From NCBI RefSeq assembly GCF_042665155.1, contig NZ_JBHTCG010000023.1:62001-126000 (forward strand): 64,000 nucleotides of DNA, given 5' to 3'. Below, piece by piece: positions 14,592-23,433 of this stretch; positions within the stretch are counted from its first letter, which is position 1, and every line of letters starts with the position of its first letter. The notes beneath the pieces were generated by a model. That model had not been told where the DNA came from. It searched no databases and was given only the letters and a program-made list of their open reading frames with translations. This DNA is from Sphaerisporangium rhizosphaerae. Lineage in GTDB: Bacteria; Actinomycetota; Actinomycetes; Streptosporangiales; Streptosporangiaceae. A program made the translations under genes and the position numbers.

Positions 14592-17339
14592 TCACGTCGC
14601 CGGGTCACGGTCGTCGTCGGGGGCGGGCTGGAAGAGGCCGAGAAGGGCGCCGAGCTCGGCGCGGTCGCCGATGCCGAGCTTGCGGTAGGCGCGCTGCAGG
14701 TGGTTCTCGACGGTGCGCACCGACAGCACGAAGTGGGCGCTGATCTCCTTGCTGGACATGCCCTTGGCGGCCAGCTCGGCGATCTGGTGCTCCCTGCGGG
14801 TGAGCCGCGGCCGTTCCAGCGCGGACAGGGCGGGAGTGCGGGCGCCGCTCGACTTGGCCAGGCGCAGCGCCCTGGCCGCCGCGGCCGAGGCGGCGGCGAG
14901 GTCGCCGGCCGCGCGGTGGCAGTTGGCCTGCTCGGCCGCCGCCTCGGCGGCCAGCAGGGGGCTGCCGAGCCGCTCGAGACCGGCCGAGGAGGCGGCGAGC
15001 CCGTCGCCGTCGCGGGCGGCGGCCGCCGCGACGTGCGCCGCGTACAGCGGCACCGCGCCGCCGCCGGCCTGCCCGGCCAGCTCGCGGAGCCGGCCGAGGA
15101 CGTGCTGGGGGGCGCCCATCCTGGCCACGTCGTGCAGGGCGAGGGCCTCCATGCCGACGGCGCCGAACTCGCGGGCGAGCGCCGCGCCCTTCTGGGCGAT
15201 GGCGGGGGCGTCGGGAGAGTTGCCGGCCGCGGCGACCCATGAGCGGGCCAGCTCGATCCACGGCTGGAGCAGCCACAGGGACCGCTGGTCCAGGCCGTCG
15301 GCCTCCGCCAGGGCCCTGCGGGCCGCCTTGACGTCCCCCGCGAGCGCGAGGCCCTGGGCGAGCTGGGCGAGCAGGACGGCGAGCAGGCCGCGGTTGCCGT
15401 GGTCGCGGGCGATGGCGACGCCCTCGCGGCAGCGGTGCAGCTCCTCGCGGACCTCGCCGCGCGCCCGGGCGACCAGGCCGCGCAGCAGGCAGAACCAGGC
15501 GATCGCGAAGGGGAACTGCCGCGCCACCGCCCGGTCGTACCCCTCGGTGGCGCACTCCTGGGCCTCCAGGAAGCGGCCGGTGAGCAGGCAGGCGTGCACC
15601 CGTCCCAGCTCGATGAAGATCTCCAGCCAGGGCAGCTCGCCCTGCCAGCGCAGGCTGTGCTCGCGGGCCTCGGCGAGGGCGGCGAGGCTCTCCTCGGGCC
15701 GCCGCAGGAAGGCCAGCGCCACGCCGCGGGCGACCTCGGCGACGCAGCGGGCGCGCACGCCGGCGGGCGTCTCGGCCATGACCTGCTCGGCGAGCACGAC
15801 GGCCGTCTGGCAGCGTCCGGCGAAGACGTGCAGCAGGGCCTGCAGGGCGCGCAGCTCGGCGCGGGGTTCGCCGCCGTGCAGGTCGTGCAGCTCGGCGCGG
15901 AGCAGCAGCCACGCCTCGGACACGCTGTCGAGGCCGAAGGCCAGGTTGAAGGCGCGGACGCCGGTCAGCAGCGCGCGCTCGCGCTCGCGGGTGGGGCGGC
16001 CGAGACGGGCGAGCTGCGCCTCGGCGTCGCCGGGCCGGCCGGCGAACATCAGCCCGTAGCCGAGCGGCTCGGCGATCTCCACGCCCTTGCCCGCGTCGAC
16101 GGCGCAGGCGGCGAGCTGCCGGCTCAGCGGCAGGTCCATGTGCGACCAGGCGCTCCTCATGGCGGCGGCGATGGTGCCGGCGGGCGGCTGCACGCCGTTC
16201 TCCAGGCGCCAGGCCGCGACCCTGAGCAGGTCGTCCGCGCCGGGTTCCGCGGCCTCGACGGCGTCGGCGAGCTCTTCCCTGCATCGGCGTGCCCGCAGGC
16301 GCGGGGCGCGGGCGCGCAGGACGTCCCCGTACAGGGGGTAGGCGAGCCGCGCGCGGTCGCGGCCGCCGAGCCGCTCGACCTTGACGATGCCGCGCGCCTC
16401 GGCGGTCTCGACGGCGGCGCGGGAGACCAGGGCGGCCAGGACGTCCGGGCTGACCGAGTCGCCGAAGGCGAGCAGCTCCAGGGCACGGCGGCATTCGGGG
16501 GTGAGGCCGGCGAGGCGCTTGTCGACCAGCCCGGCCAGCCGGGAGGTGACCGGGAGCGGGTCGCCGCCGCGCCAGACGCCCTCGGCGAGGGTGAGCGCGC
16601 CGGTCTCGAGCATGGCGGTGATCAGCTCGCGCAGCAGGAAGGCGTTGCCGCGGGTGGCGTCCCAGCACCGCTGGACCAGCACGCCCTCGGCCGGGCCGCC
16701 CAGCGTGGTCGAGAGGATCTCCCTGACCTCGTCGCGGGTGAAGGGGCGCACCTCGATCCACTCGGCCAGGCCGCTGGTGCACAGGTCGGCGACGGGGTCG
16801 GGGACGCCCTCGCCGCTGCGCGAGGCGGTCAGGACGAACGCCTCGCGGTGGCGGGCCATCTGGAAGGCCAGGGCCACCGAGGCCTCGTCGAGCTGGTGGG
16901 CGTCGTCGATGACCAGGAGCAGGTCACGGCCGCCCGACTGGCCGATCAGGGCGTCGGCGGCCATGCGCAGGGCGTTGCCGTTGAAGGCGGTGTCCATGAG
17001 GGCGGCGGGGAGGTACTGCGCGAAGGCTCCGAACGGCACCGCCGAGGTGGCCTGGCAGGCGCAGGCGCGGACGACGTGGAACCGTTCCTCGTCCGCCCGC
17101 CGGACCACCTCGGCGAGCAGCCGGCTCTTGCCGGCGCCGCCGTCGCCGATGAGCGCGGCCCCGGACAGGCCGGGGTGGCGCATGGCGGCGGCGATGCGGT
17201 CCAGCTCGTCGCGCCGGCCGACGAAGACGTGCCCGAGCTCGGCCATCGCGACCCATGACCGCGGAACGTAGAGCGGGGAGCGCCCGTCGCCTGCGATCAG
17301 GCCGACCTGGTCCGGCGCGACAGGGACTTCGAGCGTCAT
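14592..17339 (-). CDS. LAL-type LuxR transcriptional regulator (ATP-binding)
   Basis: A 915-residue STAND-type regulator. Near residue 60 lies Walker A 'GDGGAGKSRLL', then Walker B 'LLLVIDDAHQLDEA'; the central 500 residues are TPR-like helices; the last 65 residues are a LuxR/GerE helix-turn-helix ('LTRREHQIAELAAKGMSSK', 'VRTVENHLQRAYRKLG'). LAL proteins are common pathway-specific activators of actinomycete natural-product clusters. It diverges from the dioxygenase gene that opens the carrier-protein cluster, with 334 bases between, and GAGTARCG direct repeats lie in that gap and again before 31429. It is the best candidate cluster activator. Confidence 0.93.
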   Translation of the reverse strand: MTLEVPVAPDQVGLIAGDGRSPLYVPRSWVAMAELGHVFVGRRDELDRIAAAMRHPGLSGAALIGDGGAGKSRLLAEVVRRADEERFHVVRACACQATSAVPFGAFAQYLPAALMDTAFNGNALRMAADALIGQSGGRDLLLVIDDAHQLDEASVALAFQMARHREAFVLTASRSGEGVPDPVADLCTSGLAEWIEVRPFTRDEVREILSTTLGGPAEGVLVQRCWDATRGNAFLLRELITAMLETGALTLAEGVWRGGDPLPVTSRLAGLVDKRLAGLTPECRRALELLAFGDSVSPDVLAALVSRAAVETAEARGIVKVERLGGRDRARLAYPLYGDVLRARAPRLRARRCREELADAVEAAEPGADDLLRVAAWRLENGVQPPAGTIAAAMRSAWSHMDLPLSRQLAACAVDAGKGVEIAEPLGYGLMFAGRPGDAEAQLARLGRPTRERERALLTGVRAFNLAFGLDSVSEAWLLLRAELHDLHGGEPRAELRALQALLHVFAGRCQTAVVLAEQVMAETPAGVRARCVAEVARGVALAFLRRPEESLAALAEAREHSLRWQGELPWLEIFIELGRVHACLLTGRFLEAQECATEGYDRAVARQFPFAIAWFCLLRGLVARARGEVREELHRCREGVAIARDHGNRGLLAVLLAQLAQGLALAGDVKAARRALAEADGLDQRSLWLLQPWIELARSWVAAAGNSPDAPAIAQKGAALAREFGAVGMEALALHDVARMGAPQHVLGRLRELAGQAGGGAVPLYAAHVAAAAARDGDGLAASSAGLERLGSPLLAAEAAAEQANCHRAAGDLAAASAAAARALRLAKSSGARTPALSALERPRLTRREHQIAELAAKGMSSKEISAHFVLSVRTVENHLQRAYRKLGIGDRAELGALLGLFQPAPDDDRDPAT

Positions 17340-17505
17340 ATCGCCTCTCCCGTGTCATCGTTGCGCGTTTCCCGATCATTGTCATTTAGCGCCCATCTCC
17401 GACACCAGTGCGCCGGTCATTCGGCCGATGTGAATCCGTCATGTGCGTTCCCTTACACGCTCACAATGGGCTCCCACCTGCGCCGTTACCGGCGGCAAAG
17501 CGGGT

Positions 17506-17535
17506 GAGTAACGGCACGGCGCCCATTGAGTAGCG
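17506..17535 (+). promoter_or_regulatory. Direct repeats GAGTAACG / GAGTAGCG, copy A
   Basis: GAGTAACG (17506-17513) and GAGTAGCG (17528-17535) are 22 bases apart, two DNA turns. The whole block including GCGCCMATKGAGTAGCGCCG is shared with 31308-31336 before the second transcription unit. Likely binding site for one regulator, the LAL protein or the response regulator at 41316. Confidence 0.6.
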
Positions 17536-17555
17536 CCGTGCGGCCAACAGAGCAG

Positions 17556-17574
17556 CGCGAGGTATTACCTCGCG
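17556..17574. promoter_or_regulatory. Perfect 9-bp inverted repeat CGCGAGGTA-T-TACCTCGCG
   Basis: A 19-base palindrome with a single central base, 100 bases before the dioxygenase start. It is present only upstream of the first unit, not before 31429. Candidate operator for a dimeric regulator; could also form an RNA hairpin. Confidence 0.5.
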
Positions 17575-17673
17575 ATAAACCGTTGCCTACCTTGGTCGCA
17601 GGCAAGGCTGAAAGTTCCGATCGGACCGGCACTCCGCACAGAACAGGGAAACCCGACACGAGAAAGCGGCCCA

Positions 17674-18402
17674 ATGCGTATAACGAAAACGTCCGCCCCA
17701 TGGCCCGCCGAGGTCGTCGAGAAAGGGTGGAGCCACGGCAGGCTCCCCATTACGGCGACCAGCGAATGGAACGAGTTCGCCAAGTACTGGGAAGACCTTC
17801 CGGCCGACGAGTACGTCAGGGAAAGTCACGGCACCACCCGGCTCCGCCGCATCGGGCACCTGCTGGCCCATGGCGGCGAGGGCGCGGGCGTGACCATGGA
17901 GAGGGCGCCGCACGGGGCCTTCTACCAGAGCGCTGAGATCAATTCGGTGTACGGCGGGCAGGTGCGCACCTTCGCCCCGATCACCGCCGAGACCTACGAG
18001 AACCTCTGCTTCCGTGCGGCCCTCGAACATGACCTCGGCCTGGTCAGACGCCTGGAAGGCGAGCACCAGACCTGGCTGGTCACCGTTCACCTGATCCGCA
18101 TCGTGGCCACCGGCGACGCCGCGTCGGCGCCGGCCCCCGAGGGGCGGCACAGCGACGGCCACGACTACGTGATCATGCACCTGGTCAACCGGGAGCGCTG
18201 TTCCGGCGGCCTCAGCCGCGTGTTCCGCAAGGGCGGCGACCGTCCCGCGCTGGAGCACACGCTGCTGGAGCCGATGGAGACCGTCGTGATCGACGACCGC
18301 ACGATGGAGCACGAGGTCACCCCGATCAGGCCGGCCGACGCCACCAGCGCCGTCCGGGACATGATGATCATCGATTTCGACCGCGTGCAGCCCGGCGGCT
18401 GA
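17674..18402 (+). CDS. 2-oxoglutarate/Fe(II) dioxygenase of the free-amino-acid hydroxylase type
   Basis: A 242-residue protein of the '2OG-Fe dioxygenase' family that includes the Bacillus L-isoleucine 4-hydroxylase. Iron ligands are readable as HSD in 'EGRHSDGHDYV' and the distal His in 'RTMEHEVTPI'; the flanking 'VIMHLVNRERCSGG' and C-terminal 'RDMMIIDF' are family hallmarks. Members hydroxylate or sulfoxidise unprotected amino acids, which fits a cluster that builds an unusual amino acid. It is the first gene after the divergent control region; 155 bases separate it from the carrier protein gene. Which amino acid it hydroxylates, precursor or product, is open. Confidence 0.82.
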   Translation: MRITKTSAPWPAEVVEKGWSHGRLPITATSEWNEFAKYWEDLPADEYVRESHGTTRLRRIGHLLAHGGEGAGVTMERAPHGAFYQSAEINSVYGGQVRTFAPITAETYENLCFRAALEHDLGLVRRLEGEHQTWLVTVHLIRIVATGDAASAPAPEGRHSDGHDYVIMHLVNRERCSGGLSRVFRKGGDRPALEHTLLEPMETVVIDDRTMEHEVTPIRPADATSAVRDMMIIDFDRVQPGG

Positions 18403-18557
18403 ACCGACCGCCGCCCCGGGCGGTGCCCGCACGCCATCGGCGCCCTGCACCTCGAGGGCGCCGCATGCGAGGCGCGCGCGAACGCGCCGGCCCCGGGCGA
18501 ACCCGCCGGGCCGGACGTCCCGTCACCCGAAACGCCAAATCACGCCGAGGAGTTGTC

Positions 18558-18743
18558 ATGGCAAACATCACGGCCGCCCCCGCCTGCCTGCAGTGCGAGA
18601 CGGACATCGCCGTGCCGTCCGACGTCGAACTGGGCGACATCCTGGCCTGCCGCGGCTGCGGCCAGGAGCACGAAGTGCTGGACACCGCGCCGGTCGTCCG
18701 TCTGGACCTGGCGCCGGAGGTCGAGGAGGACTGGGGTGAGTGA
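18558..18743 (+). CDS. lysW: LysW-type amino-group carrier protein (AmCP)
   Basis: A 61-residue acidic protein with two zinc CxxC pairs (CLQC and CRGC) and the diagnostic C-terminal EDWGE, whose final Glu side chain carries the substrate through an isopeptide bond. This tail is the hallmark of LysW/AmCP proteins, first known from Thermus lysine biosynthesis and later from Streptomyces secondary metabolism (vazabitide A). GAGGAG lies 8 bases before the ATG. The 3' end overlaps the LysX gene by 8 bases. It protects the alpha-amino group of glutamate or 2-aminoadipate while the distal carboxylate is modified by the next enzymes. Confidence 0.95.
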   Translation: MANITAAPACLQCETDIAVPSDVELGDILACRGCGQEHEVLDTAPVVRLDLAPEVEEDWGE

Positions 18744-19644
18744 CGCCCCTGCGGACGTGCTGGTCTCCGTCACGATCATGCGCCCGGAGGAAAAACTTCT
18801 CCTCTCGGCGTTCCGCGCGGCCGGTCTGACCGCGCGGTCCGTGACGCCCCGCCATACCACCGCGTTTCTCAACGACCCGGCGCTCGCGCCGCGGCTGGTC
18901 ATCCTGCGCAACGTCTCCCACCGCGAGCTGGCGGGGATGTCCGACCGCTTCGAGCATGCCGGTATCCCCACCCTGAACTCGCCCGCCGCCGTGCGCCTGT
19001 GCCTGTCCAAGGACCTGCAGGCGCTCGCCTTCGCCCGCGCCGGGCTCCCCCACCCGACCACCCGCATCGCCTTCTCGGCCGAGCAGGTGGGCGAGCAGAT
19101 CGAGGCCCTCGGCGGCCACGCCGTCGTCAAGCCGGTCAGCGGCTCCTGGGGCCGGGGCATCGTGCACATCACCACCCCCGCGGAGCTGGCCGCCTGGAGC
19201 GGCGGCTGGGAAGGACTGGACCCCGCAGGGCGCTCCTTCCCGGTGGTCGTGCAGCAGTACATCCCCAAGCCCGGCTTCAACGAGCGGGTGATCATCGTCG
19301 GGCACACGCCGGTCGTGGCCTACAAGCAGGTGAGCCCCGACCTGCGGACCAACACCCACCTCGGCGGGACGGTCGAGCCGATCCCGCTGTCGCCGAGGTC
19401 GGCGGAGCTGGCCAGGCGCGTCGTGGACCTGTTCGGCCCCGGCTTCTACGGCGTCGACCTGGCCGAGTCGGCCGAGACCGGCGAGCTGTACGTGCTGGAG
19501 GTCAACACCAATCCCGAGTTCGCCAAGTCGGTGGGCGTCCACGGCGTCGACATCCCCGCCCACCTGGCCCGCTTCGCCCGCTCGGTCATCGACGCCCAGG
19601 ACCGGGCCGGCAGGTTCGCCGAGCGGAAGGAGAGGGCGGCATGA
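18736..19644 (+). CDS. lysX: LysX-type AmCP-amino acid ligase (ATP-grasp)
   Basis: A 302-residue RimK-like ATP-grasp ligase from a GTG inside the end of lysW. It joins the alpha-amino group of the substrate amino acid to the C-terminal Glu of the carrier with ATP. Readable: glycine loop 'KPVSGSWGRGI', and 'LEVNTNPEF' with metal-binding Glu/Asn and the NTN element common to LysX/ArgX enzymes. Specificity (glutamate versus 2-aminoadipate) cannot be fixed by eye; transketolase partners make glutamate more likely. The overlap with lysW and lysY means coupled translation. Confidence 0.93.
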   Translation: MSDAPADVLVSVTIMRPEEKLLLSAFRAAGLTARSVTPRHTTAFLNDPALAPRLVILRNVSHRELAGMSDRFEHAGIPTLNSPAAVRLCLSKDLQALAFARAGLPHPTTRIAFSAEQVGEQIEALGGHAVVKPVSGSWGRGIVHITTPAELAAWSGGWEGLDPAGRSFPVVVQQYIPKPGFNERVIIVGHTPVVAYKQVSPDLRTNTHLGGTVEPIPLSPRSAELARRVVDLFGPGFYGVDLAESAETGELYVLEVNTNPEFAKSVGVHGVDIPAHLARFARSVIDAQDRAGRFAERKERAA

Positions 19645-20669
19645 CCGAGCGGATGAGAGTCGCCGTGCTCGGGGCGAGCGGCTTCATCGGCGCCGAGCTG
19701 ATCCGGCTGCTGAGCGACCACCCGCAGGCCGAGGTGTCGTTCATGTCGTCCCAGCAGCACGCGGGCAAGCCGCTCGGGCAGGTGGTGTCCGGGCTGCGCA
19801 ACTCGCGGCTCGCCGGGCGGCGGCTGCGCGCCGCCGACGAGCTGTCCAAGGTGGACGTGGCGTTCTCGTGCCTGCCCAACGGGGTGCTCCCGCGCATCCT
19901 CGACGAGGTGAGCGGCCAGGCCGACCTGGTGCTGAACGTCGCCGGCGACTACCGGCTGCGCGACCCGGGCGAGATCGCCGAGCACTACCCCGAGTCGGCG
20001 GAGGGCTGGCGCGAGCCGATCCCCTACTACGTGCCGGAGTTCACCGCCAAACCGAGCGAGCCGGTGGTCAACCTGCCGGGCTGCATGGCCTCGGCCGGGC
20101 TGTACGCGCTGTACCCGCTGTTCCGCGACGGGCTGGTGGAGCCCAGGGCGGTGGTCGACGCCAAGACCGGCTCCAGCGGCGGCGGCAACCACAGCGCCGA
20201 GCATCCGGCGCTGCGCGACGGCAACGTGCGGGTGCACAAGCTGCACGGGCACCGGCACGCGCCGGAGATCCGCCAGGCCCTGTCCACCTGGACGGGCGCC
20301 GCGCCGGAGCTGCAGTTCTCCGCCTTCAGCCTGCCGGTGACCCGCGGGGTGTTCGCCACCGCCTACACCTGGCTGCGCGAGGGCGTGGACGCCGGCCAGG
20401 TGCGCCGCGCCTACGCCAGGGCCTACGCGGACGCCCCGTTCGTGCGCATGAGCAACGGGCGCTCGCCGATGGCGTTCCCCATGCTCAAGACCGTGGTCGG
20501 CTCCAACACCGCCGAGGTCGGGGTGTCGGTGGAGGGCTCCCGCTGCGTGGCGGTGTCCGCCCTGGACAACCTGATCAAGGGCGGGGCCGGCCAGGCCGTC
20601 CAGGCCATGAACCGCATCTTCGGCCTGGAGGAGACCCTCGGACTGCCGGAGGTGGGACCATGGCCGTGA
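19641..20669 (+). CDS. lysY: LysY/ArgC-type acyl-phosphate reductase
   Basis: A 342-residue NADPH-dependent reductase that turns the carrier-bound gamma (or delta) acyl phosphate into the semialdehyde. Rossmann motif 'LGASGFIGAELIRLL', catalytic Cys in 'NLPGCMASAGLY' (about residue 150), 'TGSSGGGN', and the active-site His region 'HGHRHAPEI'. Length is usual for the family. ATGA overlap with lysX and a 10-base overlap with the kinase-deacetylase fusion. In the lysine pathway the next enzyme would be the aminotransferase LysJ; here it is a transketolase. Confidence 0.93.
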   Translation: MTERMRVAVLGASGFIGAELIRLLSDHPQAEVSFMSSQQHAGKPLGQVVSGLRNSRLAGRRLRAADELSKVDVAFSCLPNGVLPRILDEVSGQADLVLNVAGDYRLRDPGEIAEHYPESAEGWREPIPYYVPEFTAKPSEPVVNLPGCMASAGLYALYPLFRDGLVEPRAVVDAKTGSSGGGNHSAEHPALRDGNVRVHKLHGHRHAPEIRQALSTWTGAAPELQFSAFSLPVTRGVFATAYTWLREGVDAGQVRRAYARAYADAPFVRMSNGRSPMAFPMLKTVVGSNTAEVGVSVEGSRCVAVSALDNLIKGGAGQAVQAMNRIFGLEETLGLPEVGPWP

Positions 20670-22663
20670 GCAGGGCCGTGAGCACGGCCGCCGGGTACGG
20701 CGCCCCCGCGTTGAAGGCCGTCAACGGCCACCGGGCGCTGTACGTGGTCAAACTGGGCAGCTCGACGCTGCGCCACGACGGCGTGTACGACGAGCTGGCC
20801 GAGCTGAGCGGGCGCGGCGTCCGGCTGCTGGTGATCACCGGCGGCGCGGCCGACATCAAGTTGCACTACGCCCTCATCGGCCGGCCGGTCAGGACGCTGA
20901 CCCTGCGCGGCGGCGACGAGGTGCGCTACTGCCCTCCGGACGAGATGACCCACATCATCGACGCCTACGAGCAGATCACCCTGCCCCGGGTGCGCGAGGA
21001 GCTCGGCCGGCGCGGGCTGTCGGTGTTCGCCACCACCGGCCGGGCCGAGAGCCTGGTCACCGCGACGCCGAACGGCCCCATCCGGGCGCTGGACGGCGGC
21101 CGGCAGCGCTTCGTACGCGACCACCGCGCCGGCACCGTCACCCAGGTGGACGGCGCCCGCCTGGCGCGGCTGCTGGAAGCCTTCGACGTGGTGTGCCTGT
21201 CGCCGCCGGTGGCCGCCACCGACGGCGGCTCGGCGCTCAACGTCGACGCCGACGTGCTGGCCGCCGAGGCGGCGCTGGCCCTGGACGCCGACCACCTGCG
21301 GCTGGTGACCGGGACGGCGGGGCTGCTCACCGACCCGGCCGACCCCGGCAGCACGCTTCCGGAGGCCGCCGCGGGCGAGGGCATGGGCTACGCCGGGGGC
21401 CGGATGCGGCAGAAGGTGCGCGCGGCCGAGCTGGCGCTGGCGGGCACGCCCGACATCGCCATCACCGGCCCGCACACCCTGGACGCGCGGGGCGGCACCC
21501 GCTTCTGGCGGGCCCCCGCCCCCGCGCCCGACCTGGGGCTGCTGACCCGGATGGTCGAGCTGTCCTCGGTGTCGGGCGACGAGCGGGAGCTGGCCGACTA
21601 CCTGGTCGACTGGTGCGCCGCGAACGGCGTGGACGCGCGCGTCGACGCGGCCGGCAACCTGGTGGCCACCCGCGGCACCGGGCCGCGGCGGCTGCTGATG
21701 CTCGGCCACCTGGACACGGTGCCCCACCGGTGGCCGGTCCGCTGGGACGGCGAGGCGATCACCGGGCGCGGCAGCGTCGACGCCAAGGGCAGCCTGGCCG
21801 CCTTCCTGGCCACGCTGGCCGCCCTGGAGGTGCCCGAGGACGCCACCGTGCGCGTCGTCGGCACCGTCGAGGAGGAGCGCACCGCCGAAGGCGCGTTCTA
21901 CGCCCGCGACCACTACCCGGCCGACGCGGTGATCATCGGCGAGCCGAGCGGGGCCGCGGCCCTGACCGTCGGCTACCACGGGGTGTGCAAGGCGCGCCTG
22001 AGCGTGTCCCAGACGACCGCGCACACCGCGGGCAAGGCGGCGCGGACCGCGGCCAGCCGGATCGCCGACGCCGTCACCGCGGCGGAGGCGGAGGTCGCCC
22101 GCCTGGGCGCCGACACGCTGTTCGCCGTGCTCAGCCTGCGCGCGGGCAGCGAGGGCGAGGCCCAGACGGCCGAGGCCGTCGTGGACGTGCGGGTCCCGCC
22201 CGGCACCACGACGAGCGAGGTCATCGACGCCCTGCGCAGGGCGGCCCCCGACCCGGTGCGGGTGGAGACCCTGCTGGCGACCCCCGCCGTGGCCACCCCG
22301 CGGACCAGCGCGCTGGTCAAGTCGTTCACCCGCGCCCTGCGGGCCACGACCGGCGCCTCGCCCCGGCTGCTGGCCAAGAAGGGCAGCAGCGACATGAACA
22401 CCCTCGCCACCACCTGGCGGGAGGTCCCGATGGTGGCCTACGGGCCGGGCGACGCCGCGCTCGACCACACCCCCCACGAGCGCCTGGAGGCGGCCGAGTA
22501 CCGGCTGGCCGTCCAGGTGCTCGGCGAGGCGGTGCGGCGCTGGCTGCGCGACGGCGCGTCCGCCGCGCCCGCGGTCACCCCCGTGCCGGCGGTCACCGCG
22601 GTTCCCGCAGTGCCCCCCGTGCCCGCCATCGCGGGCGCCGTGACGACGGGAGAAAGGAGATGA
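20660..22663 (+). CDS. lysZK: LysZ-LysK fusion: AmCP-amino acid kinase plus metallo-deacetylase
   Basis: One 667-residue frame contains two pathway enzymes. Residues about 18-280 are an amino acid kinase of the LysZ/ArgB type ('YVVKLGSSTLRHDG', 'ITGGAADIKLHYALIG', 'GGSALNVDADVLAAEAAL'), which phosphorylates the carrier-bound side-chain carboxylate. Residues about 285-630 are an M20 metallopeptidase of the LysK type with all metal ligands visible: HLDTVP, GRGSVDAKG, TVEEERTAEG, GEPSG, and the last His in LDHTPHE. LysK releases the finished amino acid from the carrier. The last 35 residues are a Pro/Ala/Val tail (PAVTPVPAVTAVPAVPPVPA). First and second-to-last steps are thus fused in one chain. 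Separate proteins are the rule in Thermus and in the systems I recall. Confidence 0.92.
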   Translation: MAVSRAVSTAAGYGAPALKAVNGHRALYVVKLGSSTLRHDGVYDELAELSGRGVRLLVITGGAADIKLHYALIGRPVRTLTLRGGDEVRYCPPDEMTHIIDAYEQITLPRVREELGRRGLSVFATTGRAESLVTATPNGPIRALDGGRQRFVRDHRAGTVTQVDGARLARLLEAFDVVCLSPPVAATDGGSALNVDADVLAAEAALALDADHLRLVTGTAGLLTDPADPGSTLPEAAAGEGMGYAGGRMRQKVRAAELALAGTPDIAITGPHTLDARGGTRFWRAPAPAPDLGLLTRMVELSSVSGDERELADYLVDWCAANGVDARVDAAGNLVATRGTGPRRLLMLGHLDTVPHRWPVRWDGEAITGRGSVDAKGSLAAFLATLAALEVPEDATVRVVGTVEEERTAEGAFYARDHYPADAVIIGEPSGAAALTVGYHGVCKARLSVSQTTAHTAGKAARTAASRIADAVTAAEAEVARLGADTLFAVLSLRAGSEGEAQTAEAVVDVRVPPGTTTSEVIDALRRAAPDPVRVETLLATPAVATPRTSALVKSFTRALRATTGASPRLLAKKGSSDMNTLATTWREVPMVAYGPGDAALDHTPHERLEAAEYRLAVQVLGEAVRRWLRDGASAAPAVTPVPAVTAVPAVPPVPAIAGAVTTGERR

Positions 22664-23433
22664 ACGACATCGACCTGGCCCGCGAGCGCGCCCTGCGCGC
22701 TCGCGGGTCGGTGGTAGACATGGCCGCGAGCCCGGCGGGCTGCCACCTCGGCGGCAGCCTGTCGGTGCTGGACATCCTGGTCGCCGCGCACACCGTCGCG
22801 GAGTCCAGGCCCGGCGTCGAGGTCGTCCTGAGCAAGGGCCACGCCGCCGCCGCGCTGTACGCGGTGCTGCACCAGACCGGCGACATCGAGGAGGACCCCG
22901 CGCCGCGCTACGGCCGGGCCGGCGGCCCCTACACCGGTCACCCCTCCCCCAAGGTGCCCGGCGTGCGGTTCCCCACCGGCAGCCTCGGCCACGGGCTCGC
23001 CTACGCGGCCGGCTGGGCGCTGTCGCGGCGGCTGCTCGGCGAGCCCGGCGGCGCCATCGCCGTGGTCGGCGACGGCGAACTGCAGGAGGGCCTGGTGTGG
23101 GAGACCCTCCAGATCGTCCAGGCCAAGCGCATCGGCGGCCTGACCGTCGTGGTCGACGTCAACGGCGGCCAGAACGACGGGTACGTGGCCGACATCTCGC
23201 CGATGACCGACCTGCCGGCGCGGCTGGCCGCGTTCGGGTTCGAGGTGGCCGAGGTGGACGGGCACGACATCGAGAAGCTCGCCGCCGTGCTGGTCCCCGA
23301 GGACCGGCCCAAGGCGGTGCTCGCCGCGACCGTCAAGGGCAAGGGCGTGCCCGCCACCGAGGGCAAGGCCGCCTCCCACTACGTCAAGATCAGCCCGGCC
23401 CGCGCCCGGCAGTGGAAGGCGGTGCTCCGATGA
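22660..23433 (+). CDS. Transketolase, N-terminal (thiamine diphosphate-binding) subunit
   Basis: A 257-residue alpha subunit of a split transketolase. Motifs: 'CHLGGSLSVLDIL', 'LSKGHAAAALY', 'TGHPSPKVPG', 'GSLGHGL' and the thiamine diphosphate/metal motif 'GDGELQEG...NGGQNDG'. ATGA overlaps on both sides. In the Streptomyces vazabitide pathway a transketolase pair adds a two-carbon hydroxyacetyl unit to a carrier-bound semialdehyde; this pair should act the same way on the aldehyde made by LysY. Confidence 0.94.
   Translation: MNDIDLARERALRARGSVVDMAASPAGCHLGGSLSVLDILVAAHTVAESRPGVEVVLSKGHAAAALYAVLHQTGDIEEDPAPRYGRAGGPYTGHPSPKVPGVRFPTGSLGHGLAYAAGWALSRRLLGEPGGAIAVVGDGELQEGLVWETLQIVQAKRIGGLTVVVDVNGGQNDGYVADISPMTDLPARLAAFGFEVAEVDGHDIEKLAAVLVPEDRPKAVLAATVKGKGVPATEGKAASHYVKISPARARQWKAVLR

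Larger units (their letters stand above)
17340..17673. other. 334-base divergent regulatory region
   Basis: The gap between the LAL regulator and the dioxygenase holds no convincing gene. It contains the GAGTARCG direct repeats (17506-17535), a perfect 9-1-9 palindrome (17556-17574) and AT-richer stretches near 17370-17390 and 17570-17580 that could host the two divergent promoters. Confidence 0.6.

Noticed and set aside
18558..22663. Primary lysine or arginine biosynthesis via LysW
   Set aside because: No LysJ aminotransferase, homocitrate synthase or other lysine genes; instead transketolase, shell, sulfotransferase and glycosylation genes are overlapped in the same operon. Actinomycetes make lysine by the diaminopimelate route.
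20660..22663. Frameshift or assembly error creating the LysZ-LysK fusion
   Set aside because: The linker is in frame without a start-like ribosome site for a separate deacetylase, and neighbouring genes keep normal overlaps. Raw reads would still settle it.
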